A DNA stretch of 63,338 nucleotides from Candidatus Faecivicinus avistercoris (lineage in GTDB: Bacteria; Bacillota; Clostridia; Christensenellales; Aristaeellaceae), in contig DVJL01000013.1 of NCBI GenBank assembly GCA_018716805.1, forward strand, positions 1 to 63,338. The letters run 5' to 3'. Under the pieces are notes generated by a model. The model was not told where the DNA came from and searched no databases. It saw only the letters and a program-made list of their open reading frames with translations. This document shows, one piece after another, positions 16,458 through 26,210 of this stretch (position 1 is the stretch's first letter; each line of letters starts with the position of its first letter). Made by a program: the position numbers and the translations under genes.

Positions 16458-17042
16458 ATGAAAAAGTTCTTCACACTGTTCCTCGCCGCCTGCCTGCTCT
16501 GCGCTCCGGCGCTCGCCCTCGCAGAAGCGCCCACGCCCACCGCGCAGAGCGGTTCAGGCGTTCTGGTCGCCTATTTCTCCTGCACGGGCAATACGCGCCC
16601 CATCGCGGAGGCAATTGCCGAGGGTTTGGGGGCCGACCTGTTTGAGATCGTTCCGGAGACGGCGTACACCGAAGGCGACCTCAACTACGGCGACGACGAA
16701 AGCCGCACATCCATCGAGCAGAACGATCCCGACGCGCGCCCAGCCATCGCGGCGGAGTCCGCCGTCGAGGACATGGCGCGCTACGACGTGGTATTCCTCG
16801 GCTACCCCATCTGGTGGAGCGATGCGCCGCGGATCATCTCCACATTCCTGGAGAGCTACGATTTCTCGGGCAAAACGATTGTGCCCTTCTGCACATCCGG
16901 ATCGAGCGGCATCGGCTCCAGCGCGACCGATCTCGAACCGCTGGCCGAAGGGGCAGAATGGCTGGAGGGACGGCGCTTCGCGGCGGGTACCGAAGCGGAC
17001 GAAATAATGGCTTGGGTCGGCTCGCTCGGCCTCTTCGCCTGA
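16458..17042 (+). CDS. Secreted or membrane-anchored flavodoxin
   Basis: The 194-residue protein begins with a signal peptide (MKKFFTLFLAACLLCAPALA), followed by a flavodoxin-4 type domain: VLVAYFSCTGNTRPIAEAIA (phosphate-binding loop for FMN) and VFLGYPIWWSDAPRIISTFLE. It probably transfers electrons or reduces small molecules outside the membrane. The ATG follows AAAGGA. It starts 45 bases after the MATE gene and ends before a strong bidirectional terminator, so it may share the exporter's transcript. Confidence 0.9.
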   Translation: MKKFFTLFLAACLLCAPALALAEAPTPTAQSGSGVLVAYFSCTGNTRPIAEAIAEGLGADLFEIVPETAYTEGDLNYGDDESRTSIEQNDPDARPAIAAESAVEDMARYDVVFLGYPIWWSDAPRIISTFLESYDFSGKTIVPFCTSGSSGIGSSATDLEPLAEGAEWLEGRRFAAGTEADEIMAWVGSLGLFA

Positions 17043-17102
17043 GCCCCGGCTGAAAGCTCCCCAACCAACAACTTACCAAAAGGATTTTTTCCGACAAAAT
17101 GT

Positions 17103-17131
17103 GGGGAGGAAGCGCATAGCGCTTCCTCCCC
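17103..17131. terminator. Bidirectional terminator between flavodoxin and comB-like gene
   Basis: A 13-bp perfect stem (GGGGAGGAAGCGC and complement) with a 3-nt loop sits between convergent genes. Leftward it is followed by ACATTTTG, rightward by ATCGTTTC. Confidence 0.8.
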
Positions 17132-17137
17132 ATCGTT

Positions 17138-17827
17138 TCACTTGATCTCGATCTTCTCCACGCAGAACTGGCCCTCGCGCCGCACGCGCAGCGCGTAGGG
17201 AAATCGATCGACCTGCGTGCACATCTCGAAATCCCGGCGGGGAAAGACCTCCTGCAAGTCGGGATTGAAGAACTTCTTCCCGGACGTCTCGCTCAGGCGG
17301 CGCACCCGCTGGGAGATGTCGGGCGATTCGCCCCGCAGCAGCGCCGCGATGTAATCGGCGCAAAGCGTGTCCTCATCGGTTTCCGAGGCGCCGTCCAGCC
17401 CCATGCAGACCAGCGAGACGGCCGCCGGGTTGCACCGGCGGATGTACTCGGCCGTGGCCGCGGCGTTGACCAGCGACGCGCCGACGATCTCGTCCGCACC
17501 CGCGGCGTTGGCAATGCCCTGCGTGCCGGCGCTGGTGGTGTGGACGATCACGCGGCCGCAAACGTCAAACGCCTCGAGCTGCGACGGCGAATTGCCGCAG
17601 TCGAAGCCTTCGCACTTTCTGCCGCCGCGCTCGCCGACGAGCAGCGCGCCCGGATTTGCCCGCTTGAGCGCGAACGCCTCGTCGATGCCGGCGACGGGCA
17701 GAATGCGCTTCGCGCCGCGCGAAAACGCCCAGCATTCCACCGAAAACGCACGAAAAACGTCGATAATGACCGCCAGCCCCCGCGCCCTCCGCGCGCCCTC
17801 GATCAGTTGTAGAATTTCTATCTCCAT
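17138..17827 (-). CDS. comB: 2-phosphosulfolactate phosphatase-like protein (ComB family)
   Basis: The 229-residue product matches the ComB family: DVFRAFSVECWAFSRGAKRI near the start, GERGGRKCEGFDCGNSPSQL, TTSAGTQGIANAAGADEIVGASLVNAAAT. In methanogens ComB dephosphorylates 2-phosphosulfolactate on the coenzyme M route; in Clostridia the family is common without the rest of that pathway and its substrate is not settled. No ComA or ComC homologue is nearby. The ribosome site is weak (AGAGAG) before the ATG. Confidence 0.85.
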   Translation of the reverse strand: MEIEILQLIEGARRARGLAVIIDVFRAFSVECWAFSRGAKRILPVAGIDEAFALKRANPGALLVGERGGRKCEGFDCGNSPSQLEAFDVCGRVIVHTTSAGTQGIANAAGADEIVGASLVNAAATAEYIRRCNPAAVSLVCMGLDGASETDEDTLCADYIAALLRGESPDISQRVRRLSETSGKKFFNPDLQEVFPRRDFEMCTQVDRFPYALRVRREGQFCVEKIEIK

Positions 17828-17989
17828 CTCTCTACGGGGACGCCGTCCCCGCCTCCGTCCAAGGGGCTTCCCCCTTTGGGATCCCGGCGCGCTCCTCTCG
17901 GGTTCGCGCCCGATCGTATTTCCGCCGCGGATGGCGAAGAGCCGTCTGCGGCGCGCTGTGAAGAGGCAATGTGCATCGCCCGTGAGCGC

Positions 17990-19243
17990 CTATCTGGGGA
18001 GCTTCGCGGCGACTGCCTCCGCATTCCGGCCAACCAGCGCGATGGAATAATCGCACAGGAGGATCTCGCGCATCAAGGCGTTGACATCCTCGTACTTCAG
18101 CGCGTTGACGCGGTCGATGACCTCCGTCTCGGTGCGCGTCTCGTTCATCAGAAGCATCCGCCGGCCGATGGACTGCATCCGCGCGCTGGTGGATTCGAGG
18201 CCGAGGATATAGCTCGCCTTGAGCTGTTCGCGCGCCATCGCGAACTCCTGCTCGGTCATGCCCTCCCGGGCGATCTTGCGCGCCTCGTCAACCAGCATGC
18301 CGCAGACCTCGACGGCGGCGTCCGGATTGGTTCCCGCATAGATCGAGAGCATTCCCGCGTCGGTATAGGCGTTGGGATAGCTGTATACGGTATACGCCGC
18401 GCCGCGCTCCTCGCGGATCTTCTGAAACAGCCGCGACGACATGGAGCCGCCGAACACGCTGTTGAACAGCGAAAGCTCATAGTTTCGGTCGTCGCCCAGC
18501 CTAAGCCCCGGAAAGCCCAGGCAGATGTGGATCTGCTCGATGTCCTTTTCGCGCACGAGAACCGTCGGCGCGACGGCGTTCGTCGTGCAGCCGCGCTTTT
18601 CAAAGCCCCTGGCCTGCCAGCCGCCCAGCAGTTCTTCCGCCATCCGCACGACCGCGTCCCACTCGTAGTTGCCCGCCAGCGCCAGCACGGCGTTCTGCGG
18701 GCGGTAGAGCCTTCGCCAATAGTCGGCGAGCTCTTCGCGCGAATACGACGCGATGCGCCCGGCGTTGCCAAGGATCGGCCGCGCGACCGGCTGGTCGCCA
18801 AAGTGGGCCAGCATCAGCATTTCGTGCACGAGATCCTCCGGCGTGTCCTCGGACATGGCGATCTCCTCGAGCACCACGCCCTTCTCCTTCTCCAGCTCAC
18901 CCGGATCAAACGCCGGCGCCGTGACCAGATCCGCCAGCACGTCCATCGCCAGCGGCAGGTGTTCGTCGACGACCTTTGCGTAAAAACAGGTGCACTCCTT
19001 CGCGGTAAACGCGTTGAGCTGTCCGCCCACGGCGTCCATCTCCTCAGCGATCGCGCGCGCAGAGCGCTTCTTCGTGCCCTTGAACACCATGTGCTCGATG
19101 AAGTGGCTCACGCCCGCCTCCACCGGAATTTCATACTGAGAGCCCGAGCCGACCCACAGCCCCACCGACACCGACCGGAAGTGCGGGATCCGCTCGCCGA
19201 TGATTCGCAGCCCGTTGCTCAGCGTGATCTGATCAAAATTCAT
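17990..19243 (-). CDS. M16 family zinc metallopeptidase
   Basis: The 417-residue protein has the inverted zinc motif HFIEH (in VSHFIEHMVFKGT) with a downstream glutamate in the AEEMDAVGGQLNAFT region, the pattern of active M16B peptidases (YmxG/MlpA type, processing-peptidase-like). It follows pnp on the same strand, a conserved arrangement in Firmicutes. GGAGAAG precedes the ATG. A 160-base gene-free stretch with several GC-rich hairpins separates it from comB. Confidence 0.93.
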   Translation of the reverse strand: MNFDQITLSNGLRIIGERIPHFRSVSVGLWVGSGSQYEIPVEAGVSHFIEHMVFKGTKKRSARAIAEEMDAVGGQLNAFTAKECTCFYAKVVDEHLPLAMDVLADLVTAPAFDPGELEKEKGVVLEEIAMSEDTPEDLVHEMLMLAHFGDQPVARPILGNAGRIASYSREELADYWRRLYRPQNAVLALAGNYEWDAVVRMAEELLGGWQARGFEKRGCTTNAVAPTVLVREKDIEQIHICLGFPGLRLGDDRNYELSLFNSVFGGSMSSRLFQKIREERGAAYTVYSYPNAYTDAGMLSIYAGTNPDAAVEVCGMLVDEARKIAREGMTEQEFAMAREQLKASYILGLESTSARMQSIGRRMLLMNETRTETEVIDRVNALKYEDVNALMREILLCDYSIALVGRNAEAVAAKLPR

Positions 19244-19507
19244 GTTCGCTTCTCCTCATACGCAAAATGGACATACACAGTATGCCCATTCCGCGGCTGA
19301 TTTCATTCGGAAGTCGGCGCAGCGCAGGGCCGCCTCCTTCCCCTCATCTACATTGGGACGCTGTTTGGAAAGACCCTGCGCAGAGTTTCGCGCGGCGGCC
19401 GGCGCGCTCGCTGCCTTCCACGGCGGATGAATCCGCGCGCCCATGCCGCCCGCTGGAACCCTATGAACCGCTCTGCCGGAAATTCCGCGTCTGCCGGCTC
19501 TGGAAGA

Positions 19508-21691
19508 TCAGTCCCTGCGCGGACCGCGCCCGCCGCGGCGCTCGCCGCCGCGTCCGCCCCGATCGCCATCGCGGCGCGGAGGACGGCGCACGGGCATGGA
19601 TTCGTCGTCATAGACGATGTCGTTGCGCACGAGGTTGATGCGGCCCTGCGAATCGATTTCAGCCACGCGGCACTCGAGCGTATCGCCGATGCTGACGACG
19701 TCCTCGACCTTGTCCACGCGGTGGTTGGCCAGCTTGGAGATGTGGATCATGCCGTCCTTGCCGGGCGCATACTCGACGAACGCGCCGAACGTCATGATGC
19801 GCACGACCTTGCCGGTGAACACGTCGCCGACCTCGAGATCCTTCGCGATGCCCTCCACGATCGCGCGGGCGCGCTTGGCGGCCTCGGCGTTCTCGGTGGC
19901 GATGAACACGCTGCCATCGTCCTCGATGTCGATCTTGACGCCGGTCTCCTCGATGATCTTGTTGATCGTCTTGCCGCGCGGGCCGACGACCTCGCCGATC
20001 TTCTCGGGGTTGATCATGAAGTGGACGATCTTCGGGGCATACTTGCTCAGCTCGGCGCGCGGCTCGGGCAGCACCTCGAGCATCTTGCCCAGGATGTGCA
20101 TGCGGCCGTCGTACGCCTGTGCGAGCGCCTGGCGCAGAATCGCCTCGTCGATGCCCTTGATCTTGATGTCCATCTGGATGGCGGTGATGCCCTGCGCCGT
20201 GCCGGCGACCTTGAAGTCCATGTCGCCCAGGAAGTCCTCGAGACCCTGGATGTCGGTCAGCACGGCGACCTTGCCGGTGTTCTCCACGTCCTTGATCAGG
20301 CCCATGGCCACGCCGGCGACGGGGCGCTTGATCGGCACGCCCGCATCCATCAGCGCGAGCGTCGAGCCGCAGACGGACGCCTGCGAGGTCGAGCCGTTCG
20401 ACGACATGACCTCGGACACCAGCCGCAGGCAGTACGGGAATTCTTCCACCGGCGGAATCATCGGCTCGAGCGCGCGCTCAGCCAGCGCGCCGTGGCCGAT
20501 CTCGCGGCGGCCGGGGCTGCGCATCGGCTTTGCCTCGCCGGTCGAGTAGCCGGGGAAGTTGTAGTGGTGCATATAGCGCTTGCTGTCCTCGGTGCCGATG
20601 CCGTCGATGATCTGCTTTTCAGACACCGGCGCGAGCGTCGCGACGGTCATGACCTGCGTCTGGCCACGGGTGAACACGCCGGAGCCATGGGTGCGCGGCA
20701 GCACGCCGACTTCGCACCAGATCGGGCGAACCTCCGTCAGCTTGCGGCCGTCGGGACGCACGCCCTTGTCGATGATGTGGCGGCGCATGACTTCCTTCTC
20801 GATGGCGTACAGCGCGTCGCCGACCTCGGTCTCGCGGCCCTCGAACGGCTCGGCGAAGCGCTCGCTGACCTCGGCCTTGACCTGCTCCTCGCGGGCGTTG
20901 CGCTCCGCGCGGTCGAAGGTCTCGAACATCCACTCGACCTTGTCGTAGGCGTACTCGCGCACGGCTTGCTTGACGTCGTCGCCCGGAAGCTGCAGCGGGA
21001 ACTCCTTCTTCGGCTTGCCGATTTCCGCGACGATGCCGCCTATGAATTCGACGATCTTCTTCACTTCTTCATGGGCAAACAGGATGCCGCCGAGCATGAC
21101 CTCCTCGGAGACTTCCTTCGCGCCCGCCTCGACCATCAGCACGGCCTCGGACGTGCCTGCGACGGTCAGATTCATCAGCGAAACCTCGCGCTGCGCGACG
21201 GTGGGGTTGATGACGTACTCGCCGTCGACATAGCCGACGTTAACCGCGCCGATCGGGCCGGCCCACGGAATCTGCGAGATCGCCAGCGCGGCGGAGGCGC
21301 CGATCATCGCCGGGATGTCCGGCGCATTGTCCTGCTCGACGGACATGACGGTCGCGACGACGGACACATCGTGGCGCATTCCCTTCGGGAACAGCGGGCG
21401 CAGCGGGCGGTCGATCAGGCGGGAGGTCAGGATGGCCTTCTCCGCCGGACGGCCCTCGCGGCGGTTCCACGAACCGGGAATGTGGCCCACGGAATAGAGT
21501 TTTTCCTCAAAGTCCACGCTCAGCGGGAAGAAGTCGATGCCCGGGCGCGGGGTGTCGGCGACGGTGGCGTTGACCAGCACGCAGGTGTCGCCATAGCGGA
21601 CGAAGGTCGAGCCGCTGGCCTGTTCGGCGTACTTTCCGAATTCCAGCGTGAGCGGGCGGCCGCCCAGCTCCATCGTATAGCTCTTGAACAT
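19508..21691 (-). CDS. pnp: Polyribonucleotide nucleotidyltransferase (PNPase)
   Basis: The 727-residue 3'-5' phosphorolytic exonuclease contains two RNase PH domains (about 1-330 and 330-555), a KH domain ([20 protein letters not shown]) and an S1 domain ([21 protein letters not shown]), followed by a basic Arg/Gly-rich tail ([18 protein letters not shown]). Functional motifs [11 protein letters not shown] and [15 protein letters not shown] are present. AAGGAGG precedes the ATG. It lies between rpsO and an M16 peptidase, the usual Firmicutes order. Confidence 0.98.
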   Translation of the reverse strand: MFKSYTMELGGRPLTLEFGKYAEQASGSTFVRYGDTCVLVNATVADTPRPGIDFFPLSVDFEEKLYSVGHIPGSWNRREGRPAEKAILTSRLIDRPLRPLFPKGMRHDVSVVATVMSVEQDNAPDIPAMIGASAALAISQIPWAGPIGAVNVGYVDGEYVINPTVAQREVSLMNLTVAGTSEAVLMVEAGAKEVSEEVMLGGILFAHEEVKKIVEFIGGIVAEIGKPKKEFPLQLPGDDVKQAVREYAYDKVEWMFETFDRAERNAREEQVKAEVSERFAEPFEGRETEVGDALYAIEKEVMRRHIIDKGVRPDGRKLTEVRPIWCEVGVLPRTHGSGVFTRGQTQVMTVATLAPVSEKQIIDGIGTEDSKRYMHHYNFPGYSTGEAKPMRSPGRREIGHGALAERALEPMIPPVEEFPYCLRLVSEVMSSNGSTSQASVCGSTLALMDAGVPIKRPVAGVAMGLIKDVENTGKVAVLTDIQGLEDFLGDMDFKVAGTAQGITAIQMDIKIKGIDEAILRQALAQAYDGRMHILGKMLEVLPEPRAELSKYAPKIVHFMINPEKIGEVVGPRGKTINKIIEETGVKIDIEDDGSVFIATENAEAAKRARAIVEGIAKDLEVGDVFTGKVVRIMTFGAFVEYAPGKDGMIHISKLANHRVDKVEDVVSIGDTLECRVAEIDSQGRINLVRNDIVYDDESMPVRRPPRRDGDRGGRGGERRGGRGPRRD

Positions 21692-22188
21692 GTTTTGCCC
21701 TCCTTGTGGGTTCTCTCTATGGACATTTATATTTTGAAACGAAATCAGGTGCGGGAGATACGCCAAAACAGCGAGACTGCCCGGAGTCCGTCTGAAAACT
21801 CCCTGAAACGCGCGTCCGGCGTCCTTTCCGCCGGCTCTGGCGAAGAGCGCCCCGCTCAGCGAGCGGCTGAGCCGCGACTTCCCCGCAAAAGCGAGCGAAG
21901 CCCCTCGAAACTGCGCATTTCCCTTTCAGACCGCCTCTGCCAAGGCAAGACCCGCATGCCGGCTTTCCCGCGGTGGCACTGGGAAGCCCCGCTTCCCCTC
22001 GTTCGCGCGCAGACGCGCGCCTGCGGAACATTTCTTCCGCATCCTGGCGTCCGCGCGCGCACATGCCCGCCCACTCCGCGGCGGGACCAAATCCGGAACC
22101 GTCCGGTTCCCCTCGGTTCAGTAAAACGCCGCCGCACCGGCAAAGCCCGGGCGACGGCGATGGAGCACCCCTCGCTGAAGCCCGGCGA
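21692..22188. other. Gene-free spacer between rpsO and pnp
   Basis: About 500 bases with no supported gene. It contains a short palindrome GGAACCGTCCGGTTCC near 22095-22115, which could terminate or process the rpsO transcript, and several imperfect GC-rich inverted repeats. I found no convincing promoter for pnp, so pnp may be read through from rpsO. Confidence 0.6.
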
Positions 22189-22449
22189 TTACTTGCGCAG
22201 GCCGAGCTTGGCGATCAGTGCGCGGTAGGCTTCGATGTCGGTGCTCTTGAGGTAGTCCAGCAGGCCGCGGCGCTGGCCAACCATCAGCAGCAGGCCGCGA
22301 CGGGAATGGTGGTCCTTCTTGTGCACCTTCAGATGCTCGTTCAGGTGGTTGATGCGCGCGGTCAGCAGCGCGATCTGCACTTCGGGAGAGCCGGTGTCGC
22401 CCTCGTGGCGCGCATAGGCCTCCATGATTTCCTTCTTGTTGATCTCCAT
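22189..22449 (-). CDS. rpsO: 30S ribosomal protein S15
   Basis: The 86-residue protein has the S15 signatures [49 protein letters not shown]. It binds 16S rRNA at the central-domain three-way junction. The ATG follows GAGGAGG. A 100-base leader separates it from its promoter, where S15 autoregulatory structures are often found, but I could not define one. Confidence 0.98.
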   Translation of the reverse strand: MEINKKEIMEAYARHEGDTGSPEVQIALLTARINHLNEHLKVHKKDHHSRRGLLLMVGQRRGLLDYLKSTDIEAYRALIAKLGLRK

Positions 22450-22554
22450 GGTGATTTTCCTCCTCTTTCCTCTTCCCCGCCCGCCAAGAAAGCCGTCGGA
22501 GTGTTCGGCAAACTGAGCGCACGGCAGCGGCAAGCATATTTTGCCACGCAAACT

Positions 22555-22583
22555 ATTGTACCATACGTCGAAAGGTTTGTAAA
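22555..22583 (-). promoter_or_regulatory. Promoter of rpsO
   Basis: Leftward TTTACA, 17-base spacer and TACAAT, about 100 bases before the rpsO start. Confidence 0.7.
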
Positions 22584-22610
22584 CGGGCAATCCTGCATTT
22601 CGCAAAATCT

Positions 22611-23069
22611 TCACAGATACTGCACTTGTCCGCCGGGATAGAACACTTCCGTGAGGGCCGCGTCCTCATAGACCCTGAGGGTATCGGCAAATTCCCGGAC
22701 GCAGTTTCGCTGAAGCAGCCCTTCACGCGGCAGCCAGAGCGCCTCGCCCTCCTCGGAGGAGCGCAGCCCGCCCTCCCAGCGGGTCGCGCGAAAGAGGAAC
22801 ACGATGCAGCGCTCGCCCTCGTCCGTCCAGAACTGGCGGATGCCGCACAGCTTCGGGTCGAGCACCGTGACGCCCGTCTCCTCATACACCTCGCGCACGA
22901 CGGAAGCCACGATCGACTCGCCCGGCTCCACATGCCCGCCCGGGAAGGAAAGCCCGGGCCATGCGGGATCCGTGCGGTTCTGCATCAGCACATTGCCGCA
23001 TCCGTCCGAAACCATGCACATGTTCGTCAAAATCGTCCGCTCCGCGCGGCTCATCCCGACCGCCTCCAT
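22611..23069 (-). CDS. Nudix hydrolase, MutT/8-oxo-dGTP-type
   Basis: The 152-residue protein has a complete Nudix box: [24 protein letters not shown] around residues 44-67, read in two overlapping parts. LTNMCMV at the N-terminus resembles clostridial enzymes annotated 8-oxo-dGTP diphosphatase. Two ATG starts have acceptable GGAGG sites (this one and one five codons later). It begins three bases after the ribF stop and is likely the last gene of the infB-to-ribF series. Confidence 0.88.
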   Translation of the reverse strand: MEAVGMSRAERTILTNMCMVSDGCGNVLMQNRTDPAWPGLSFPGGHVEPGESIVASVVREVYEETGVTVLDPKLCGIRQFWTDEGERCIVFLFRATRWEGGLRSSEEGEALWLPREGLLQRNCVREFADTLRVYEDAALTEVFYPGGQVQYL

Positions 23070-23072
23070 CCT

Positions 23073-23636
23073 TCATTCCTCCGGCCGAATCGCCAACAGC
23101 GCCTGTGCGCGCGCAAGTTCGCCGTTCTGCAGCATCGCCCGGATGCGCGTGGACGAAACCATGCCCTCCCCGTCGCGCACCGGCTCGACCACGCTCGCGA
23201 GGTAGCCGCATTCGCCCGCCAGCCGGCGCACCATCGCCGCGTCGCCCATGCCGCCCCGGCCGAAGGTGTAATTCTCGCCGACGACGACCGCGCGCACGCG
23301 GAGATGCTCGACCAGCGACCGCAGATAGTCCTCCGGCGGCGTCTGCGAAAACTCGGGCGTAAACGGCGTCACCAGCGCGCAGTCCGCGCCGAGCGCCTCA
23401 AACTTCGCCAGATTTTCCGCCAGCGTCAAAACCGGCTCGGGCGCGCGCGCCGGACAAATCACCGACAGCGGATGCCGGTCAAACGTGCAGACCACGCTCT
23501 GCGCGTCCAGCTCCCTCGCCAGCCGCACGGCCTCGCGGATGAGCCGCTGGTGGCCGACGTGCACGCCGTCGAACATCCCCAGCGCCACGACCGACGCCCG
23601 GCCGTCAAACGCCTCCTCGGAGGTCATCACCTTCAT
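23073..23636 (-). CDS. ribF: FAD synthetase (RibF N-terminal domain only)
   Basis: The 187-residue product has the FMN adenylyltransferase half of RibF: VVALGMFDGVHVGHQRLI (HIGH-like nucleotidyl transferase motif GxFDGVHxGH), FDRHPLSVICP, and the late VSSTRIRAML (SSTxIR). The riboflavin kinase domain that normally fills residues 185-310 is absent; the frame stops right after the first domain. It could make FAD from FMN but not FMN from riboflavin. GGGGGA precedes the ATG. It sits after truB as usual. Confidence 0.9.
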   Translation of the reverse strand: MKVMTSEEAFDGRASVVALGMFDGVHVGHQRLIREAVRLARELDAQSVVCTFDRHPLSVICPARAPEPVLTLAENLAKFEALGADCALVTPFTPEFSQTPPEDYLRSLVEHLRVRAVVVGENYTFGRGGMGDAAMVRRLAGECGYLASVVEPVRDGEGMVSSTRIRAMLQNGELARAQALLAIRPEE

Positions 23637-23777
23637 CTGCAATCCCCCAGTCCAACCGCTCCGCCCGCTGGGCGGCGCGCGGCGGCTTCCTTTGAAATGC
23701 GGCGCGCCGGTGCACGCCCCCGGCGTGAAGCGCGCTACGCATGGAAAAGGTCCATGCGGGTTCGGTGCAGCACCCGA

Positions 23778-23812
23778 CCGAACCTCACTTCTCCAGCAGC
23801 ATCGCGCGGAAG
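23778..23812. repeat. Partial duplicate of the truB 3' end
   Basis: This stretch matches the last codons and stop region of truB (about 23888-23925) over roughly 35 bases, sharing the identical core CAGCATCGCGCGGAAG. Read leftward it would still encode FRAMLLEK followed by a stop. It lies in the 260-base gap between ribF and truB, which has no other feature. Confidence 0.75.
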
Positions 23813-23897
23813 AAGAGCCTGCAGCCGCCGGGCACAAACGAGCGCCGAACTCCGCCCTTCAGCCGCTTTCAACGCAGCCCCATCCGGCCGAATCGTC

Positions 23898-24791
23898 TTA
23901 CTTTTCCAACAGCATCGCGCGGAAGCGCACTGAGCCGTCCTCGCGTCCCTCGCCGATCCCCGCAAACGCCCCGCTCAGATACACTCGCACCGGCTCGCCC
24001 GGCGCAACCGCCGCGTCCAACCAGTCCGCGCGCAGCGGATTGCCGTTGACCACCGCATGGCGCGCGCGCTCCCCGACGTTCACCGCCTTCAAGTGTCCCA
24101 GCGGCGCGTCCATCGGAATCAGCGCCGGTTCCAGCCGTCCTTCCGCGCTCAACCGGTCGATCTCCTCGCGCGTCAGCGCGTCCTCGATGCGAAAGACGCC
24201 CGCCGCCGTGCGCTGAAGCGACGCCATGTGCGCGCCGCAGCCGAGCGCCCGGCCGATGTCGTGGCACAGCGTGCGGATGTAGACGCCCTTGCCGCAGTCC
24301 ACGCGGAGCCGGTAGCGGTGCTCGCCAGTGCGCTCCCCGACCGCGATGCCGTCCACGCGGCACGGTCTCGGCTCGAGCGCCACCGCCTCGCCCTTTCGCG
24401 CAAGCTGATACAGCCGCTTGCCGTCGCGCTTGAGCGCAGAGTACATCGGCGGGATCTGCTCGATCTCGCCGACGAACTGTTTAACCGCCTCGCGAAGCTC
24501 CCGCTCGCCCACGTCGACCTCGCGCTGCGCGACAATCTGGCCGGTCGCATCCTGCGTGTCCGTCTCCACGCCGAGCTGAATCTCGGCGAGATAGGTCTTG
24601 GTCTTGTCGATGATGTAGTCGAACAGCCGCGTCGCCTTGCCGATGCACAGCGGCAGCACGCCCGATGCTTCGGGGTCGAGCGTGCCTCCGTGGCCGATCG
24701 CCGTGCCGCGCGGCAGGCGCCTGCGCACAAACACCACCATGTCCGAGGACGTGATGCCGGCCGGCTTGTTCGCAATCAGAAAACCGTTCAT
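23898..24791 (-). CDS. truB: tRNA pseudouridine(55) synthase
   Basis: The 297-residue enzyme forms pseudouridine-55 in the T-loop of tRNAs. The catalytic aspartate motif GHGGTLDPEASGVLPL is near residue 35, with IPPMYSALKRDGKRLYQLAR and VDCGKGVYIRTLCHDIG as further family signatures; a short PUA-like C-terminal part ends RFRAMLLEK. The start MNGFLIANKPAGITS fits the family. It lies 69 bases after nrnA in the nusA-infB-rbfA series. Confidence 0.97.
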   Translation of the reverse strand: MNGFLIANKPAGITSSDMVVFVRRRLPRGTAIGHGGTLDPEASGVLPLCIGKATRLFDYIIDKTKTYLAEIQLGVETDTQDATGQIVAQREVDVGERELREAVKQFVGEIEQIPPMYSALKRDGKRLYQLARKGEAVALEPRPCRVDGIAVGERTGEHRYRLRVDCGKGVYIRTLCHDIGRALGCGAHMASLQRTAAGVFRIEDALTREEIDRLSAEGRLEPALIPMDAPLGHLKAVNVGERARHAVVNGNPLRADWLDAAVAPGEPVRVYLSGAFAGIGEGREDGSVRFRAMLLEK

Positions 24792-24860
24792 CGCTTCATT
24801 CCATTTCTCTGTGATAGATGTCTTCCCGCGCGCACTCCAGATGCGCCCGCGCGGCAAAGC

Positions 24861-25844
24861 TCAGTTCCGCGCGTCCAGCGCGCTCTTTGCGCGATCGAGC
24901 ACCGCGCCGAGCGCTTCCTCGAGCGGCATCTCCAACGTGCAGCCCGCCGCCCGGGCATGGCCGCCGCCGCCAAACGGCTTCGCGACCTCGCCGGCCACGT
25001 CGAGCCACTCCTTCGAGCGCAGCGAAAACTTCGTCGCCGCGCCGCGCGTCTCCGCCAGCGCTGCGAACTCGACGCCGTCGATTTCGAGCAGATAGTTGAC
25101 GATGCCGTCGCTGTCCTCGCGCAGCGCGCCCGCCTGGGCGAACATCGCGTCGGTCAGCCGCGCCCACGCCATCCGGCCGTCGCCGCTAACCTCCAGCCCG
25201 GACAGCACGATGCCCAGCAGCTTCGTGCGGCCGAGCGGACGCGTGCGGTACAGCTCGCGCGTCAGCCCGGCGACGTCTGCTCCGGCCTCGATCAGCTTCG
25301 CCGCCGCGCGCATCGTCCCCGGCGTTGTGGAAGAAAAGCTGAAGTTGCCGCTGTCGGTGGAGATGGCGATGTACAGCCACTCGGCCATCTCGCGGCTCAG
25401 CGGCACGCCCAGCGCCTCGATCAGCTCCAGCGCAAGCTCGCCCGTCGCCGCGCGGCCGCCGTCGATCAGGCAGACGTCGCCAAAGCCGGGATTCGTCGCG
25501 TGGTGGTCGAGCACGGCGCGCGCGGCGCAGCCGTCGAACAGCGCCCGCGCGGCGCCCAGCCGGCCCTCGTCCGAGACATCCAACGCAAGCGCCATCTCCG
25601 GGGAAAACGGCGGCTTCGCGCCGGCCGCGATCACCCCGTCCGCGCCCGCAAAGCGCGAAAACATCTTCGGCATCCCACCGGGCAGGCAGGCAAACGCGCG
25701 CTTGCCCATCGCCCGAAGCGCCGCCGCCACGGCAACGCACGAACCGGCCGCGTCGCCGTCGGGCGAGACGTGGCCGATGACCGCAAAGCCGTCGCGCGCA
25801 CGAAGCCAGCGGGCGAGTTCCTCAATCGTCGCCCGGCGCGTCAT
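24861..25844 (-). CDS. nrnA: DHH/DHHA1 phosphoesterase, NrnA-like
   Basis: The 327-residue protein has the DHH motifs HVSPDGDAAGS, the LDVSDE region, DHHATN and the DHHA1-domain GGGGHARAAG. NrnA-type enzymes degrade oligoribonucleotides (nanoRNA) and pAp using Mn2+. Position between rbfA and truB is typical for Firmicutes. It overlaps the rbfA 3' end by 23 bases, indicating coupling. Confidence 0.92.
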   Translation of the reverse strand: MTRRATIEELARWLRARDGFAVIGHVSPDGDAAGSCVAVAAALRAMGKRAFACLPGGMPKMFSRFAGADGVIAAGAKPPFSPEMALALDVSDEGRLGAARALFDGCAARAVLDHHATNPGFGDVCLIDGGRAATGELALELIEALGVPLSREMAEWLYIAISTDSGNFSFSSTTPGTMRAAAKLIEAGADVAGLTRELYRTRPLGRTKLLGIVLSGLEVSGDGRMAWARLTDAMFAQAGALREDSDGIVNYLLEIDGVEFAALAETRGAATKFSLRSKEWLDVAGEVAKPFGGGGHARAAGCTLEMPLEEALGAVLDRAKSALDARN

Positions 25845-26187
25845 GGCTCTCGGTCTCCTTCAGAATCTGGTTGATTCGAGCGGCGTACTCGATGTTGGTG
25901 TCCAGCTCGAACAGCACCTCGGGCACATAGCGCAGATCGACGCGCCGCCCGAGCTCGCGGCGCACAAAGCCGGCCGCGCGGTGCAGCGCATCCATCATGT
26001 CCTTGCGGCGCTCCGGTTCGAGAATCGACACGCGCACCTTGCAGTAGCGCAGGTCGCGCGTCACCTCGCAGCGGACGATCGACCACGTGCCGCCGATACG
26101 CGGGTCGCGCAGGTCGTCGCGGATGATGGCGTCGATGGCCTTCTGGGCCTCTTGGGAAATGCGGTCAATTCGATCAAATGCAGGCAT
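25822..26187 (-). CDS. rbfA: 30S ribosome-binding factor A
   Basis: The 121-residue KH-like protein assists 16S rRNA maturation and cold adaptation. Family patterns: DRISQEAQKAIDAIIRDDLRDPRI, VRVSILEPERRKDMMDALHRAAGFVRRELG, and FELDTNIEYAARINQIL. GGGAGG precedes the ATG. It is separated from infB by a 320-base multi-hairpin element rather than the usual short gap. Confidence 0.95.
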   Translation of the reverse strand: MPAFDRIDRISQEAQKAIDAIIRDDLRDPRIGGTWSIVRCEVTRDLRYCKVRVSILEPERRKDMMDALHRAAGFVRRELGRRVDLRYVPEVLFELDTNIEYAARINQILKETESHDAPGDD

Positions 26188-26210
26188 GTTTTCCTCCCGT
26201 TTTGATATGG

